DNA of 39,773 nt. It comes from Desulfocapsaceae bacterium. Its GTDB lineage: Bacteria > Desulfobacterota > Desulfobulbia > Desulfobulbales > Desulfocapsaceae. The notes beneath the pieces are model-generated. The model saw nothing but the letters and a program-made list of their open reading frames with translations, had not been told where the DNA came from and did not search any database. How positions within the stretch are numbered: position 1 is the first letter of the stretch; the number at the start of each line of letters is the position of its first letter. Location: contig JAQVER010000031.1 of the NCBI GenBank assembly GCA_028697885.1, positions 1 through 39,773 of the forward strand, written 5' to 3'. Made by a program: the position numbers and the translations under genes. Below are positions 7,758 to 16,396 of this stretch, piece after piece.

Positions 7758-9389
7758 ATGGCAGTTCCAAAATTAGAACAATTATCGAAAAGCGTAGTGC
7801 AGGGGCCGTCCTTGGCGACAGGAGCGATACCTACCAAAGACTGGATGGATATCCCTGCGATTTTTAAACCGGGTAATTATGCTTATCCGGCCAAACAGGA
7901 AAAGGTCGAGTACCTGAACAGTCAGAAGGATCTACATTTTCCCAATGCCCGTGAATGGAATCCAGAAGAGGATGACTGGAAGCTTCCGGAGGACTGGAAG
8001 GAAATTATCCTCAAGGGACTCAAGGAACGTCTGGACAAGTTCCGTTCTCTGAAGATCTTTATGGATTGTTGTGTCCGTTGCGGGGCCTGTGCCGACAAAT
8101 GTCACTTCTTCCTCGGAACCGGAGATCCCAAAAATATGCCGGTTTTACGAGCAGAGCTGCTGAGGTCTGTTTATCGCAATGATTTTACTCTTGGCGGTAA
8201 AATACTGGGCAAAATGGCTGGTGCTCGGGAGATGACGGTCGGAGTACTTAAGGAGTGGTTCATGTACTCGTACCAGTGTACAGAGTGCCGTCGTTGTTCG
8301 GTCTTCTGTCCTTACGGTATTGATACTGCCGAAGTCACCATGATGCTCCGTGAATTGCTGCATCTGGTGGGTGTGGGGATCAACTGGATCCTGGAGCCGG
8401 CCTCAAATTCCAATCGTACCGGTAATCATATGGGGTTGCAGCCTCATACCTTCAAGGATAATGTTGATTTCCTGGCTGATGATATTGAGAACCTGACTGG
8501 TGTAAAGATTACTCCCTCGTTTAACCGCAAAGGGGCGGAGGTGCTTTTTATCACTCCTTCCGCTGATGTCTTTGCTGAGCCAGGGCTGTATACGGCCATG
8601 GGTTATCTGCTTCTCTTTGAGCATATTGGTCTGGATTACACTTGGTCAACCTATGCTTCTGAGGGCGGAAACTTCGGACTTTTTACCAATAATGAGCTGA
8701 TGAAGAAGCTCAACGGCAAGATGTATGCCGAGGCCAAGCGCCTGGGAGTGAAGTATATTATTGGTGGTGAATGCGGTCATATGTGGCGTGTTGTTCATCA
8801 GTATATGGATACCATGAACGGCCCAGCTGATTTCCTCGAGGTGCCAAAGTCACCCATGACCGGGACCACATTTAAGAATGCTGCTTCTACTAAGATGGTC
8901 CATATCAGCGAGTTTACAGCTGATTTGATTAAAAATGGCAAGTTGAAACTTGATAAGAGCCGTAATGCCCATGTCAAGGCAACCTTTCATGATTCCTGCA
9001 ATCCTGCCCGTGCCATGGGGCTCATGGACGAACCCCGCTATATCCTTGATCATGTAGTGGATAACTGGGTTGAAATGCCGGAGAATACCATTCGGGAGCA
9101 GACCTTCTGCTGTGGTTCCGGTACCGGTCTGAATACTGATGAGATTATGGAACTCAGAATGCGTTCCGGGCTGCCCCGGGCCAATGCTGTGAAACATGTG
9201 ATCGATAAACATGATGTCAACATGCTTTCCTGTGTGTGTGCCATTGATCGCGCCACCCTGACCTCGCTCATGAATTACTGGAATCCTGGCTGTGATGTGT
9301 GTGGTGTCTCAGAGCTGGTTGGTAATGCCCTGGTAATGGATGGTGAAAATCGACAAGAACTTGATGAAGGTCTCAGGACCTTAGTCTAA
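7758..9389 (+). CDS. dsrK: DsrK, HdrD-like iron-sulfur subunit of the DsrMKJOP complex
   Basis: The 543-residue cytoplasmic subunit holds two ferredoxin-type cluster motifs: CVRCGACADKC (C105, C108, C111, C115) and CTECRRCSVFC with C174, C177, C180, C184. The C-terminal half carries the CCG-type cysteine patterns of the HdrB/HdrD family: GGECGHMW, FHDSCNP, and TFCCGSGTG, which in homologues bind a special [4Fe-4S] site for thiol/disulfide chemistry. It is thought to act on DsrC trisulfide, linking it to the quinone pool through DsrM. A ribosome-binding site AAGGAT lies upstream of ATG 7758. No truncation or missing cysteine was seen. Confidence 0.95.
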   Translation: MAVPKLEQLSKSVVQGPSLATGAIPTKDWMDIPAIFKPGNYAYPAKQEKVEYLNSQKDLHFPNAREWNPEEDDWKLPEDWKEIILKGLKERLDKFRSLKIFMDCCVRCGACADKCHFFLGTGDPKNMPVLRAELLRSVYRNDFTLGGKILGKMAGAREMTVGVLKEWFMYSYQCTECRRCSVFCPYGIDTAEVTMMLRELLHLVGVGINWILEPASNSNRTGNHMGLQPHTFKDNVDFLADDIENLTGVKITPSFNRKGAEVLFITPSADVFAEPGLYTAMGYLLLFEHIGLDYTWSTYASEGGNFGLFTNNELMKKLNGKMYAEAKRLGVKYIIGGECGHMWRVVHQYMDTMNGPADFLEVPKSPMTGTTFKNAASTKMVHISEFTADLIKNGKLKLDKSRNAHVKATFHDSCNPARAMGLMDEPRYILDHVVDNWVEMPENTIREQTFCCGSGTGLNTDEIMELRMRSGLPRANAVKHVIDKHDVNMLSCVCAIDRATLTSLMNYWNPGCDVCGVSELVGNALVMDGENRQELDEGLRTLV

Positions 9390-9417
9390 ACCGGACCGGA
9401 ACGGAGGAAACAGTATA

Positions 9418-9816
9418 ATGTACAATAAAGGAACAATCATACCGGGACTGATTATTTTCGTCCTCTTTGTGACTTTCCCCATCTGGTTCAATGGTTTAAA
9501 GGCAGCTACCGTGCCAAAACCTGAACTACCACCGGGTGGAGAAAAAAAATGTGTTGAGTCTGTTGAGTATATGCGGGCCAATCATATGCAGCTCTTGAAT
9601 GAGTGGCGGGATAATGTTCTGCGCGACGGCAATCGTACTGTTGTTACGGTCGATGGGAAGGATTACCGCAAGGGCCTTCAGCTGGCGTGCATGCAGTGTC
9701 ATAGCAATAAAGAAAAATTCTGTGATAGTTGCCACACCTATGCAGCTGTAAAGCCATACTGCTGGGACTGTCATCTGAGTCCTAAGGAAGCGGTATCGAA
9801 GGAGGAGACCCACTAA
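9418..9816 (+). CDS. dsrJ: DsrJ, periplasmic triheme cytochrome c of the DsrMKJOP complex
   Basis: The 132-residue protein has an N-terminal hydrophobic segment (residues 6-24) that acts as a signal anchor, then three haem c motifs: CMQCH (91-95), CDSCH (102-106) and CWDCH (115-119). The segment K-C-V-E-S-V-E-Y-M-R contains Cys45, which matches the cysteine reported as a distal haem ligand in Allochromatium vinosum DsrJ; Met52 and His56 follow in the conserved pattern. It transfers electrons in the periplasm to or from DsrO. Its stop codon overlaps the dsrO start in a TAATG arrangement, implying translational coupling. Confidence 0.95.
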   Translation: MYNKGTIIPGLIIFVLFVTFPIWFNGLKAATVPKPELPPGGEKKCVESVEYMRANHMQLLNEWRDNVLRDGNRTVVTVDGKDYRKGLQLACMQCHSNKEKFCDSCHTYAAVKPYCWDCHLSPKEAVSKEETH

Positions 9817-10649
9817 TGGATAAGCAAAGAAGAAAATTCCTCAAGATTGCAGGGGCGACAGCGCTTGCGGGGATCGGGGCACCGGCTCTTGTCAGGCTGA
9901 GCGCTTCAAACGCACTTGCTTCCGAACATGAGCATGGTGCTGCTGAAGGCCATGCGGCAGAGGCAGCTCATGGGGCACCTGTTGAAGAAGCTCCCCAGGG
10001 AGTACGTCTGGGCATGGTAATTGATATGCGCAAGATTTCAGAACAGCCTGAGCTCCTTGATGGCGCTATCGCCGCCTGTATCGATGCCCATAATATTCCC
10101 CAGTTTGACAACCGGAAGAGTGAAATTAAATGGATCTGGAAAGCTCCTTTTGAAAATGTCTTTACCGGAGAGTCATCCTACCATTTAGCAAAAACTGTTA
10201 AGGAAACTGATTTTGCCGTCCTCTGTAATCATTGTGACGATCCGCCATGTGTCCGTGCCTGTCCTACGCAAGCCACCTTTAAGGTGAAGGCGAATGGCAT
10301 TGTGGCCATGGATTTTCATCGCTGTATAGGCTGCAGGTTTTGTATGGCTGCCTGTCCGTACGGGGCGAGAAGTTTCAATTGGCAAGATCCACGTCCATAT
10401 ATTAAAAAATATAATAAGGATTTTCCAAGCCGTATGCGTGGAGTTGTTGAAAAATGCAATTTCTGCGGCGAACGTCTGGCCCTTGGGCAGGAACCTGCCT
10501 GTGTGGAGGCCTGCAAAGGAACAGGAGCCATTGTTTTTGGTGATCTGAATGATGCACAGTCAGAAATCAGACAGCTTCTTGATAAAGAGTTTACTATCCA
10601 GCGAAATCCTTCCCTGGGTACTAAGCCTTCAGTCTTCTACATAGTGTGA
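9816..10649 (+). CDS. dsrO: DsrO, Tat-exported ferredoxin-like subunit of the DsrMKJOP complex
   Basis: The 277-residue precursor starts with a twin-arginine signal (R5-R6 in QRRKFLK, then GATALAGIGAPALV), so it is exported folded by Tat. A His/Ala/Glu-rich linker follows. The core is an NrfC/HybA-like polyferredoxin with cysteine groups CNHCDDPPCVRAC, CIGCRFCMAAC and CNFC...ACVEAC, sufficient for about four [4Fe-4S] clusters when the last two groups are combined. It passes electrons between DsrJ and the membrane subunit DsrP. GGAGGAG precedes the ATG inside the dsrJ end, and dsrP starts seven bases after its stop codon. Confidence 0.95.
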   Translation: MDKQRRKFLKIAGATALAGIGAPALVRLSASNALASEHEHGAAEGHAAEAAHGAPVEEAPQGVRLGMVIDMRKISEQPELLDGAIAACIDAHNIPQFDNRKSEIKWIWKAPFENVFTGESSYHLAKTVKETDFAVLCNHCDDPPCVRACPTQATFKVKANGIVAMDFHRCIGCRFCMAACPYGARSFNWQDPRPYIKKYNKDFPSRMRGVVEKCNFCGERLALGQEPACVEACKGTGAIVFGDLNDAQSEIRQLLDKEFTIQRNPSLGTKPSVFYIV

Positions 10650-10656
10650 GGGAGTC

Positions 10657-11829
10657 ATGATTGAAAAAACACTCAAAGGCAAGCCGGCTTATTGGATCTG
10701 GCTTGCATTTTTAGGAATGTTCATGGCTGTAGGTGTTGCCTGTTATGCCCGGCAGTATCTCTTCGGTCTTGGAATGACGGGTATGAGCCGTGATGTCTCA
10801 TGGGGTCTTTATATTTCCCAATTTACCTTTCTGGTTGGTGTTGCCGCCGGAGGTGTGATGCTGGTTCTGCCCTATTATGTTCACGATTTTAAGGCCTTCG
10901 GCAAGATTACGATTCTTGGTGAATTTCTGGCTATTGGTGCCATCACCATGTGTCTGCTCTTTATTATGGCGGATCTTGGCCAGCCAACCAGGGCTTTGAA
11001 TGTGGTCTTTCATCCGACTCCTCATTCCATGCTCTTTTATGACATGATTGTTTTGAATGGATATCTCTTCTTGAATATCCTTTGTGGTTGGGTGATTCTC
11101 ACTGCCGAGAGAAAACAGGTACATCCTCCCAAGTGGATCTATTTCTTTGTTTATCTTTCCATACCCTTTGCGGTTTCAATCCACACCGTAACCGCCATGC
11201 TCTACTGTGGTCTGCCTGGGCGGCATTTCTGGCTGTCAGCCATTATTGCCCCACGTTTTCTGGCGTCGGCCTTTGCGGCCGGTCCTGCCCTTATCATCAT
11301 TGCCTGCCTGATTCTGAAGCGTGTTGCCAATTTTGATGCCGGTAAGAAAGCGATGGACAAGCTGGTGACGATCATTATGTATGCGGCCCTGCTGAACACC
11401 TTTTTTGTTTTCCTTGAGGTTTTTGTAGGCTATTATTCTAATATTCCCGGCCATAAACACAGTATTGAATATCTTTTCTTTGGGCTTGAGCATCATGGGC
11501 ATGTTTATAACAATCTTGTGCCATTCATGTGGACATCAGTAGTGTTGAACTTTGGTGCCTTGGGGCTTTTTGCTTGGCCTTATGCCAGGAAAAAGAATGA
11601 GTTTTTACTTGGACTTTCCTGTGTTATGATTTTTATTGCCTTGTGGATTGACAAGGGACTTGGTTTTGTTTTTGCCGGATTTGTCCCTAATCCTCTTGAT
11701 GAGATTACCGAGTATATCCCAACTGCTAATGAACTTGGTATTACACTTGGTATCTGGGCTACTGGATTTTTTGTTGTGACCCTGCTCTACAAGATTGCAG
11801 TCGGTGTTGAGCATGAAATTGAAGAATAG
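10657..11829 (+). CDS. dsrP: DsrP, NrfD-like quinone-interacting membrane subunit
   Basis: The 390-residue protein has roughly ten predicted membrane helices (for example YWIWLAFLGMFMAVGVACYA, FLVGVAAGGVMLVLPYYV and GEFLAIGAITMCLLFIMADL), the signature of the NrfD/PsrC family. It binds menaquinone and works with DsrO. The family-typical AAGGVML and ADLGQPTRA stretches are present. A GAGGGAG site precedes the ATG. It is the last gene of the operon and is followed within 60 bases by an intrinsic terminator. Confidence 0.95.
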   Translation: MIEKTLKGKPAYWIWLAFLGMFMAVGVACYARQYLFGLGMTGMSRDVSWGLYISQFTFLVGVAAGGVMLVLPYYVHDFKAFGKITILGEFLAIGAITMCLLFIMADLGQPTRALNVVFHPTPHSMLFYDMIVLNGYLFLNILCGWVILTAERKQVHPPKWIYFFVYLSIPFAVSIHTVTAMLYCGLPGRHFWLSAIIAPRFLASAFAAGPALIIIACLILKRVANFDAGKKAMDKLVTIIMYAALLNTFFVFLEVFVGYYSNIPGHKHSIEYLFFGLEHHGHVYNNLVPFMWTSVVLNFGALGLFAWPYARKKNEFLLGLSCVMIFIALWIDKGLGFVFAGFVPNPLDEITEYIPTANELGITLGIWATGFFVVTLLYKIAVGVEHEIEE

Positions 11830-11865
11830 ATAGACATATACGAGTCTGGTTTTTCTTGTATACAA

Positions 11866-11895
11866 AGCCTCCGAGAGATCGGGGGCTTTTTTTTT
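11866..11895 (+). terminator. Intrinsic terminator of the dsr operon
   Basis: Stem AGCCTCCGA (11866-11874) pairs with TCGGGGGCT (11879-11887) with one T-G wobble and a four-base loop. A run of nine T follows, overlapping the end of the stem (11887-11895). It lies 36 bases after the dsrP stop codon. Confidence 0.9.
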
Positions 11896-11955
11896 ATGTA
11901 TAACTGCAGTATAGTCTCTGACAGGTATTTAACTTATGGTTAGTTAGAAAGTATA

Positions 11956-12666
11956 TTGTGGTTTACGACCTTGAATACAAAAAGAATTCTTATAATTTCC
12001 TATTCCTTCAGCAGTCAAACAAGAAACCTCCTGCACGGCCTGATTGAAGGGCTTGAGAAGAGTGGCGTAGAGGTTTTATGGGAACAACTGAATCCGGTAT
12101 CTGAATTACGGTTTCCCATTGGTTCTATCAGCGCCACGTTTTTGATGATGATGCAGACCTTTCTTCGTAAACGTTATCCTGTGCAATTAATCAACTCCAG
12201 CTGCTTTGATCAGTGGGATCTTATTATTCTTGCTGGTCCAACCTGGTCCTATAACCCCAGCGGTCCGGTACTCTCTCTCCTTGATCGTGATGGAAAAAAG
12301 TTGTTTGGGGGGAAGGTTGTTCTTCCTTTTATCTCCTGCCGTGGGTATTGGCGCGTTCATTATTTTGGACTCAAAAGATTGCTCAGAGGCTGTGGCGCTA
12401 AAGTTGTCGCACCCATTGTCTTCTCGCACCCCACACCTGAACCCTGGAGAACAATTGGTGTTTTTCTTAAATTGGCGGGAAAGGTGCCGGAGGCTGGAAG
12501 CTCCTGGTTTCATCGCTTTTATCCAAAATATGGGCATAGTAGAAAACAGATGGAGGATAGTCGGAAGGTAGGACTGGAGCTCGGAGAAAACATTATGGCT
12601 GGGAATTCCCTTGATCGTCCTCTTTTCCCTACACCTGTCAGAAGCGATGGGGATGATGAGCTATAA
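11956..12666 (+). CDS. Flavodoxin-like protein with extended C-terminus
   Basis: The 236-residue product begins with a flavodoxin strand and phosphate-binding loop (KRILIISYSFSSQTRNLL, where SFSSQTRN is the FMN phosphate loop), followed by strands LIILAGPTWSYNPSGP and VVLPFISCRGYWR that match flavin-contacting loops. It probably binds FMN and acts in electron transfer or as an NAD(P)H-dependent reductase. The region after about residue 150 (HPTPEPWRTIGVFLKLAGKV and an FYPKYGHS motif) is longer than in simple flavodoxins and I cannot assign it. No ATG fits; the start is a TTG at 11956 or 11971, and the ribosome-binding site is weak. It lies just past the dsr terminator, so it has its own promoter. 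Confidence 0.75.
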   Translation: MWFTTLNTKRILIISYSFSSQTRNLLHGLIEGLEKSGVEVLWEQLNPVSELRFPIGSISATFLMMMQTFLRKRYPVQLINSSCFDQWDLIILAGPTWSYNPSGPVLSLLDRDGKKLFGGKVVLPFISCRGYWRVHYFGLKRLLRGCGAKVVAPIVFSHPTPEPWRTIGVFLKLAGKVPEAGSSWFHRFYPKYGHSRKQMEDSRKVGLELGENIMAGNSLDRPLFPTPVRSDGDDEL

Positions 12667-12766
12667 CACTATATTGAAAAGTTGCTGGTAGGTAATGGTT
12701 TTGTCAGGATAGATCTTAAAGAGGAAGAGAACCAAGGTAACAATGGCTTTTAAAGGCTCAATGCCA

Positions 12767-13552
12767 TTAGATGCTATGAAGATATAACTGATAGAGTAAG
12801 AGAACCTGGTCTGAAAAAAAGAGATAGACGAGAGCGGCAAGGGAAAGAAACGGGCCAAATGGAATACGCGTTTTGGTACCTCTTCCTTGTTTGATCATGG
12901 CAAGGATTCCAATGCAGGAACCAGAGAGGGAACTGGCAAAGATGACAAAAGGGAGTGCTTGCCAGCCCAGGAATGCCCCAATCATTGCCAGCAGTTTGAT
13001 GTCGCCACCTCCCATTCCTTCCTGTTTTCTCCAAAGGTAATAAGCCAGGGCTATGGTGTAGAGAACTCCGCCACCCACTAACAGGCCGATGAGAGAACTC
13101 TGCCAGGTAAGTGCCGGGCTCACGAAAGAGAAAATGAGTCCCGCGAGGATGCCAGGCAGACTGATAACATCTGGAATTATTTGATGTTTGAGATCAATCC
13201 AGATGATTACCAGTAATGCCGCACAAAAGATGAAATATCCGGCACCTGTTATGGTGAGACCGAATCGGTGGACGATAGCCGCTGATAGCAGGGCCATGCA
13301 CAGCTCCACTACGGGGTATTGTAATGATATCTTCTCGTTACAGTGCCTGCATCTTCCGCGGAGGATGAGAAAGCTTAGTATGGGGATGTTTTCGTACCAG
13401 GATAGAGTGTTCAGGCATCGCGGACAATGCGAGGCGGGAAAGATGATGGAACTATTATCGCTGGGCAGTCGGAGGATGACGACATTAAGAAAACTACCGA
13501 TAATCGCTCCAAAGATTAGTGCAAACAAGAGAGTTAGAGTTAAGGGTTCCAT
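12767..13552 (-). CDS. pilD: Prepilin peptidase / N-methyltransferase (A24 family)
   Basis: The 261-residue polytopic membrane protein is a bifunctional type IV prepilin leader peptidase that cleaves after the prepilin Gly and methylates the new N-terminus. The N-terminal methyltransferase region carries the two zinc-type CxxC pairs (C43-C46 and C68-C71). The aspartate protease residues are D120 in WIDLKHQIIPD and D184 in GMGGGDIKLL, the GxGD motif. About eight membrane helices are visible. No pilin or secretion genes are adjacent, so it may serve pili or type II secretion elsewhere on the chromosome. It converges on the flavodoxin-like gene with 100 bases between stops. Confidence 0.93.
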   Translation of the reverse strand: MEPLTLTLLFALIFGAIIGSFLNVVILRLPSDNSSIIFPASHCPRCLNTLSWYENIPILSFLILRGRCRHCNEKISLQYPVVELCMALLSAAIVHRFGLTITGAGYFIFCAALLVIIWIDLKHQIIPDVISLPGILAGLIFSFVSPALTWQSSLIGLLVGGGVLYTIALAYYLWRKQEGMGGGDIKLLAMIGAFLGWQALPFVIFASSLSGSCIGILAMIKQGRGTKTRIPFGPFLSLAALVYLFFSDQVLLLYQLYLHSI

Positions 13553-13679
13553 GGTGTGTGGAGTGCGTGTAATTTGTTTTCAGGAATCTGGGTAAACAGC
13601 GCAGGAACTTAGTAAGAAGGAGTTTCCTGATGGCTATTGTCAGTTTTCAACTACCGAATTTGTAAATCAATTTTATACT

Positions 13680-14468
13680 ATGTCTCAATTCCAACAAAAA
13701 GTCGAGCTGATTCAATCTGAAGTCATTGCTGCAGGTATTGTCAGGCTGACCTTGAGCGCCCCGGATATTGCTGCAGCAGCAGTCCCCGGACAATTTGTTA
13801 TGGTTCAAACTGCTCCCGGCTTGGATCCTCTACTCAGGCGTCCCTTTTCCATTCACCAGGTCAGCAGCGATGGCTTTCTGCAGATTCTTTTCAAGGTAGT
13901 TGGGCGGGGTACGGAACGGCTTGCACAATGCCGGGCAGGCGAACACCTGTCGCTGCTGGGTCCTCTTGGTAATGGCTTTGCCCTTGGTGAGTCTGCTCAT
14001 GCCTGTCTGGTGGGTGGCGGCATGGGAATTGCGCCTATGCTTTTTCTTGCCAGTCATTTTCTGCGGCAGTCTCAAGTGGCTGTACCCCCCAGAGTAATTC
14101 TTGGAGCCCGTAATAGTGAGGAACTAGTTCCGCTCATGGGTGATTTTCTGGATTTGGGTTTTGAGGTGCTGGCTGCTACCGATGATGGATCATTCGGTTA
14201 TCATGGCCTGGTTACCGATGTGCTGAAAACATTAAATCTGACCTCGCAAAGCACGGTTTATAGTTGTGGCCCCAGGCCGATGATGGCAGCGATTCATCAT
14301 CTGTGCCAGAACCAGCATGTTCCCTGTCAGGTCTCGGTGGAGACGGTGATGGCCTGCGGGATGGGGGCTTGTCTTGGCTGTGCCGTGCCCCTGAGGGCTG
14401 GCGGATATGCCCATGCCTGTTCCGACGGGCCTGTCTTTGATGCTGGGGAGTTACTATGGAGCCTGTAA
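13680..14468 (+). CDS. pyrK: Dihydroorotate dehydrogenase electron transfer subunit PyrK
   Basis: The 262-residue protein has the ferredoxin-NADP reductase layout: a FAD-binding barrel with RRPFSIH (residues about 57-63), an NAD-binding domain with [15 protein letters not shown], and a C-terminal [2Fe-2S] site (CGMGACLGC followed by HACSDGPVF). It passes electrons from dihydroorotate, via the pyrD product, to NAD. The ATG at 13680 has no obvious ribosome-binding site, but the N-terminal sequence aligns with the family from this point. It overlaps pyrD by 13 bases, in keeping with a PyrK-PyrDB complex, and begins the pyr/aro operon. Confidence 0.93.
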   Translation: MSQFQQKVELIQSEVIAAGIVRLTLSAPDIAAAAVPGQFVMVQTAPGLDPLLRRPFSIHQVSSDGFLQILFKVVGRGTERLAQCRAGEHLSLLGPLGNGFALGESAHACLVGGGMGIAPMLFLASHFLRQSQVAVPPRVILGARNSEELVPLMGDFLDLGFEVLAATDDGSFGYHGLVTDVLKTLNLTSQSTVYSCGPRPMMAAIHHLCQNQHVPCQVSVETVMACGMGACLGCAVPLRAGGYAHACSDGPVFDAGELLWSL

Positions 14469-15397
14469 ATGTAAAAATGGATGAGCTTGATCTGCGGGTT
14501 TCTATCGGTAACCTTGAGCTGAAAAATCCTGTTATGACCGCATCGGGAACCTTTGGCTATGCCCGTGAGTTTGAGTCGTATGTCCAGCTGCACCGTCTCG
14601 GGGCTGTGGTGGTCAAGGGGATCTCACTTGAGCCGCGTGCCGGCAACCCACCGCCTCGCATTTTTGAGACCGCCTGCGGCATGCTCAACGCCATCGGCCT
14701 GGAAAATGTGGGGGTGGATCGTTTTATCAGTGAGAAGATGCCCTATCTCTCTGCCCTTGGCGTGCCGGTTATTGTCAATATTCTTGGCGATTCTGTTGAG
14801 GAATACCGACAGCTTGCTGAACGTTTGGCCGAGGCCCCCGGCGTTGCTGCCATTGAAGTGAATATTTCCTGCCCCAATGTGAAAAAGGGCGGAGTGGCAT
14901 TCGGAACGGATCCTCAAATGGCTGCAGCCGTGACTGAGGCAGTGAAACAGAGTTGTCAGCTGCCGGTTATCGTGAAGCTCTCTCCCAATGTCACCGATGT
15001 GACCCTGGTGGCCAAGGCGGTTGAGGAAGCAGGGGCTGATGCGGTCTCCCTGATCAATACCCTGATCGGCATGGCTATTGATCTCAAATCCAGGCGTCCC
15101 CGCCTTGCCAATGTCATTGGCGGTCTGTCTGGGCCTGCCATCAAACCGGTGGCTTTGCGTATGGTTTATCAGGTTGCCCAGGCGGTCTCTATTCCGATCA
15201 TCGGTATTGGCGGGATTGCCAGTGCAGAGGATGCCATGGAATTCATGCTGGCCGGGGCCTGTGCCGTGCAGGTGGGGACAGCGAGTTTTGTAAACCCCAG
15301 GGCCTGTGAGCATGTGCTTGATGGGATGGTTACCTATGTTCGTGAGCAGAAACTGGAGTCGGTGCGCGATTTAATCGGTGCTCTGCGGATTGGCTAG
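14456..15397 (+). CDS. pyrD: Dihydroorotate dehydrogenase catalytic subunit (class 1B)
   Basis: The 313-residue FMN-binding TIM barrel oxidises dihydroorotate to orotate in pyrimidine synthesis. Class 1 features are seen: substrate loop [15 protein letters not shown], catalytic cysteine C139 in [11 protein letters not shown], and the phosphate-binding segments [14 protein letters not shown] and [15 protein letters not shown] site inside the pyrK end supports the ATG at 14456. Cysteine catalysis plus the adjacent pyrK identifies it as the NAD-linked 1B form rather than the membrane quinone-linked class 2. Confidence 0.95.
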   Translation: MEPVNVKMDELDLRVSIGNLELKNPVMTASGTFGYAREFESYVQLHRLGAVVVKGISLEPRAGNPPPRIFETACGMLNAIGLENVGVDRFISEKMPYLSALGVPVIVNILGDSVEEYRQLAERLAEAPGVAAIEVNISCPNVKKGGVAFGTDPQMAAAVTEAVKQSCQLPVIVKLSPNVTDVTLVAKAVEEAGADAVSLINTLIGMAIDLKSRRPRLANVIGGLSGPAIKPVALRMVYQVAQAVSIPIIGIGGIASAEDAMEFMLAGACAVQVGTASFVNPRACEHVLDGMVTYVREQKLESVRDLIGALRIG

Positions 15398-15408
15398 CGA
15401 GGAAGAGT

Positions 15409-15684
15409 ATGAATGATTCCTTTTCCGGGCAGCAGCTAAATACCTCCCTCTGGAAAACGGTTGCATCATATACTCGTCTCCTGTCTCGACCAGATACACC
15501 CTGGACTGTGAAGGGAATTCTGCTCTTGGCTATTTTGTATCTCCTCTCGCCTTTTGACCTTGTCCCGGACTGGATTCTTGGTCTGGGACTGCTTGACGAT
15601 CTAGCCATTGTCTCCTTGCTTGTGGGGCTGGCGATCCGCCTTGCCAGTCGTCTGCCTCAAGCTCCACCTGAGAATAAAAAATAA
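15409..15684 (+). CDS. DUF1232 (YkvA-type) small membrane protein
   Basis: The 91-residue protein carries the DUF1232 signature: a hydrophobic helix running into LLSPFDLVPDWILGLGLLDD, then a second hydrophobic segment (IVSLLVGLAIRLA). The family's function is unknown. It sits between pyrD and aroD with 11- and 14-base gaps, so it is co-transcribed with biosynthetic genes, although a mechanistic tie is not evident. A GAGGAAGAG site precedes the ATG. Confidence 0.85.
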   Translation: MNDSFSGQQLNTSLWKTVASYTRLLSRPDTPWTVKGILLLAILYLLSPFDLVPDWILGLGLLDDLAIVSLLVGLAIRLASRLPQAPPENKK

Positions 15685-15698
15685 AAAGGACAGGAAGC

Positions 15699-16394
15699 AT
15701 GCTTCGTATCTGTGTTTCGATTGCCAGGGAAACGGTTGCTGAGGGATTGGCTGTGGCCGAGACCATCAGCCCATTGGCCGATGTGATAGAGATCCGTCTT
15801 GATCGTCTCAAGACTGTTTCGGTTGTACCTTTTATCTCCCAACTGACCAAACCCCTGCTTTTCACCAATCGACCGATCTGGGAGGGCGGTGGCTTTGCCG
15901 GAGATGAAGAGCTCAGGATCGCTCCGCTTCTCGAGGGAGTGCAACAAGGCGTTGCGTATGTTGATCTGGAACTCAAGGCCCCCTCGTCCTCGCATAAGGC
16001 CTTGCTGGAGGAGGTGGAAAACTCTCCCAGTCGTCTGATCCTCTCCTGGCATAATTTCCAGGATACTCCCACGAAGGCGGAACTGGTAGGTCGTTTGGCC
16101 ATGATCCAGGATAAGGGCGCCCATATTGCCAAGATTGTGACCATGGCCCATGATTATCATGATGTCCTCCGGGTGCTTAACCTTCAGGAAGAGGCTGCCA
16201 GAATGGATATTCCTCTTATTGCCTTTTGTATGGGCCGGCCCGGGGTTATCAGCCGGGTGGCAACAGGGGAGCTTGGTGGTTACATGACCTATTGTGCTGC
16301 ACATGAGGATGAGGCCACGGCCCCTGGCCAGCTCTCTGTCGCCGTCTTACGGCAGATTGAGGCCTTGATCTCAAAAGACAAGGAGCTGAATTAA
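15699..16394 (+). CDS. aroD: 3-dehydroquinate dehydratase, type I
   Basis: The 231-residue TIM-barrel enzyme dehydrates 3-dehydroquinate to 3-dehydroshikimate, the third shikimate step. The Schiff-base lysine is K145 in AHIAKIVTMA and the catalytic histidine H118 in SWHNFQDTP; EIRLDRL near the start and GRPGVISR near the end complete the substrate site. The SWHNF form departs slightly from the more common SxHDF. It lies in order with aroE two bases downstream and is preceded by AAAGGACAGGA. Confidence 0.93.
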   Translation: MLRICVSIARETVAEGLAVAETISPLADVIEIRLDRLKTVSVVPFISQLTKPLLFTNRPIWEGGGFAGDEELRIAPLLEGVQQGVAYVDLELKAPSSSHKALLEEVENSPSRLILSWHNFQDTPTKAELVGRLAMIQDKGAHIAKIVTMAHDYHDVLRVLNLQEEAARMDIPLIAFCMGRPGVISRVATGELGGYMTYCAAHEDEATAPGQLSVAVLRQIEALISKDKELN

Positions 16395-16396
16395 CA

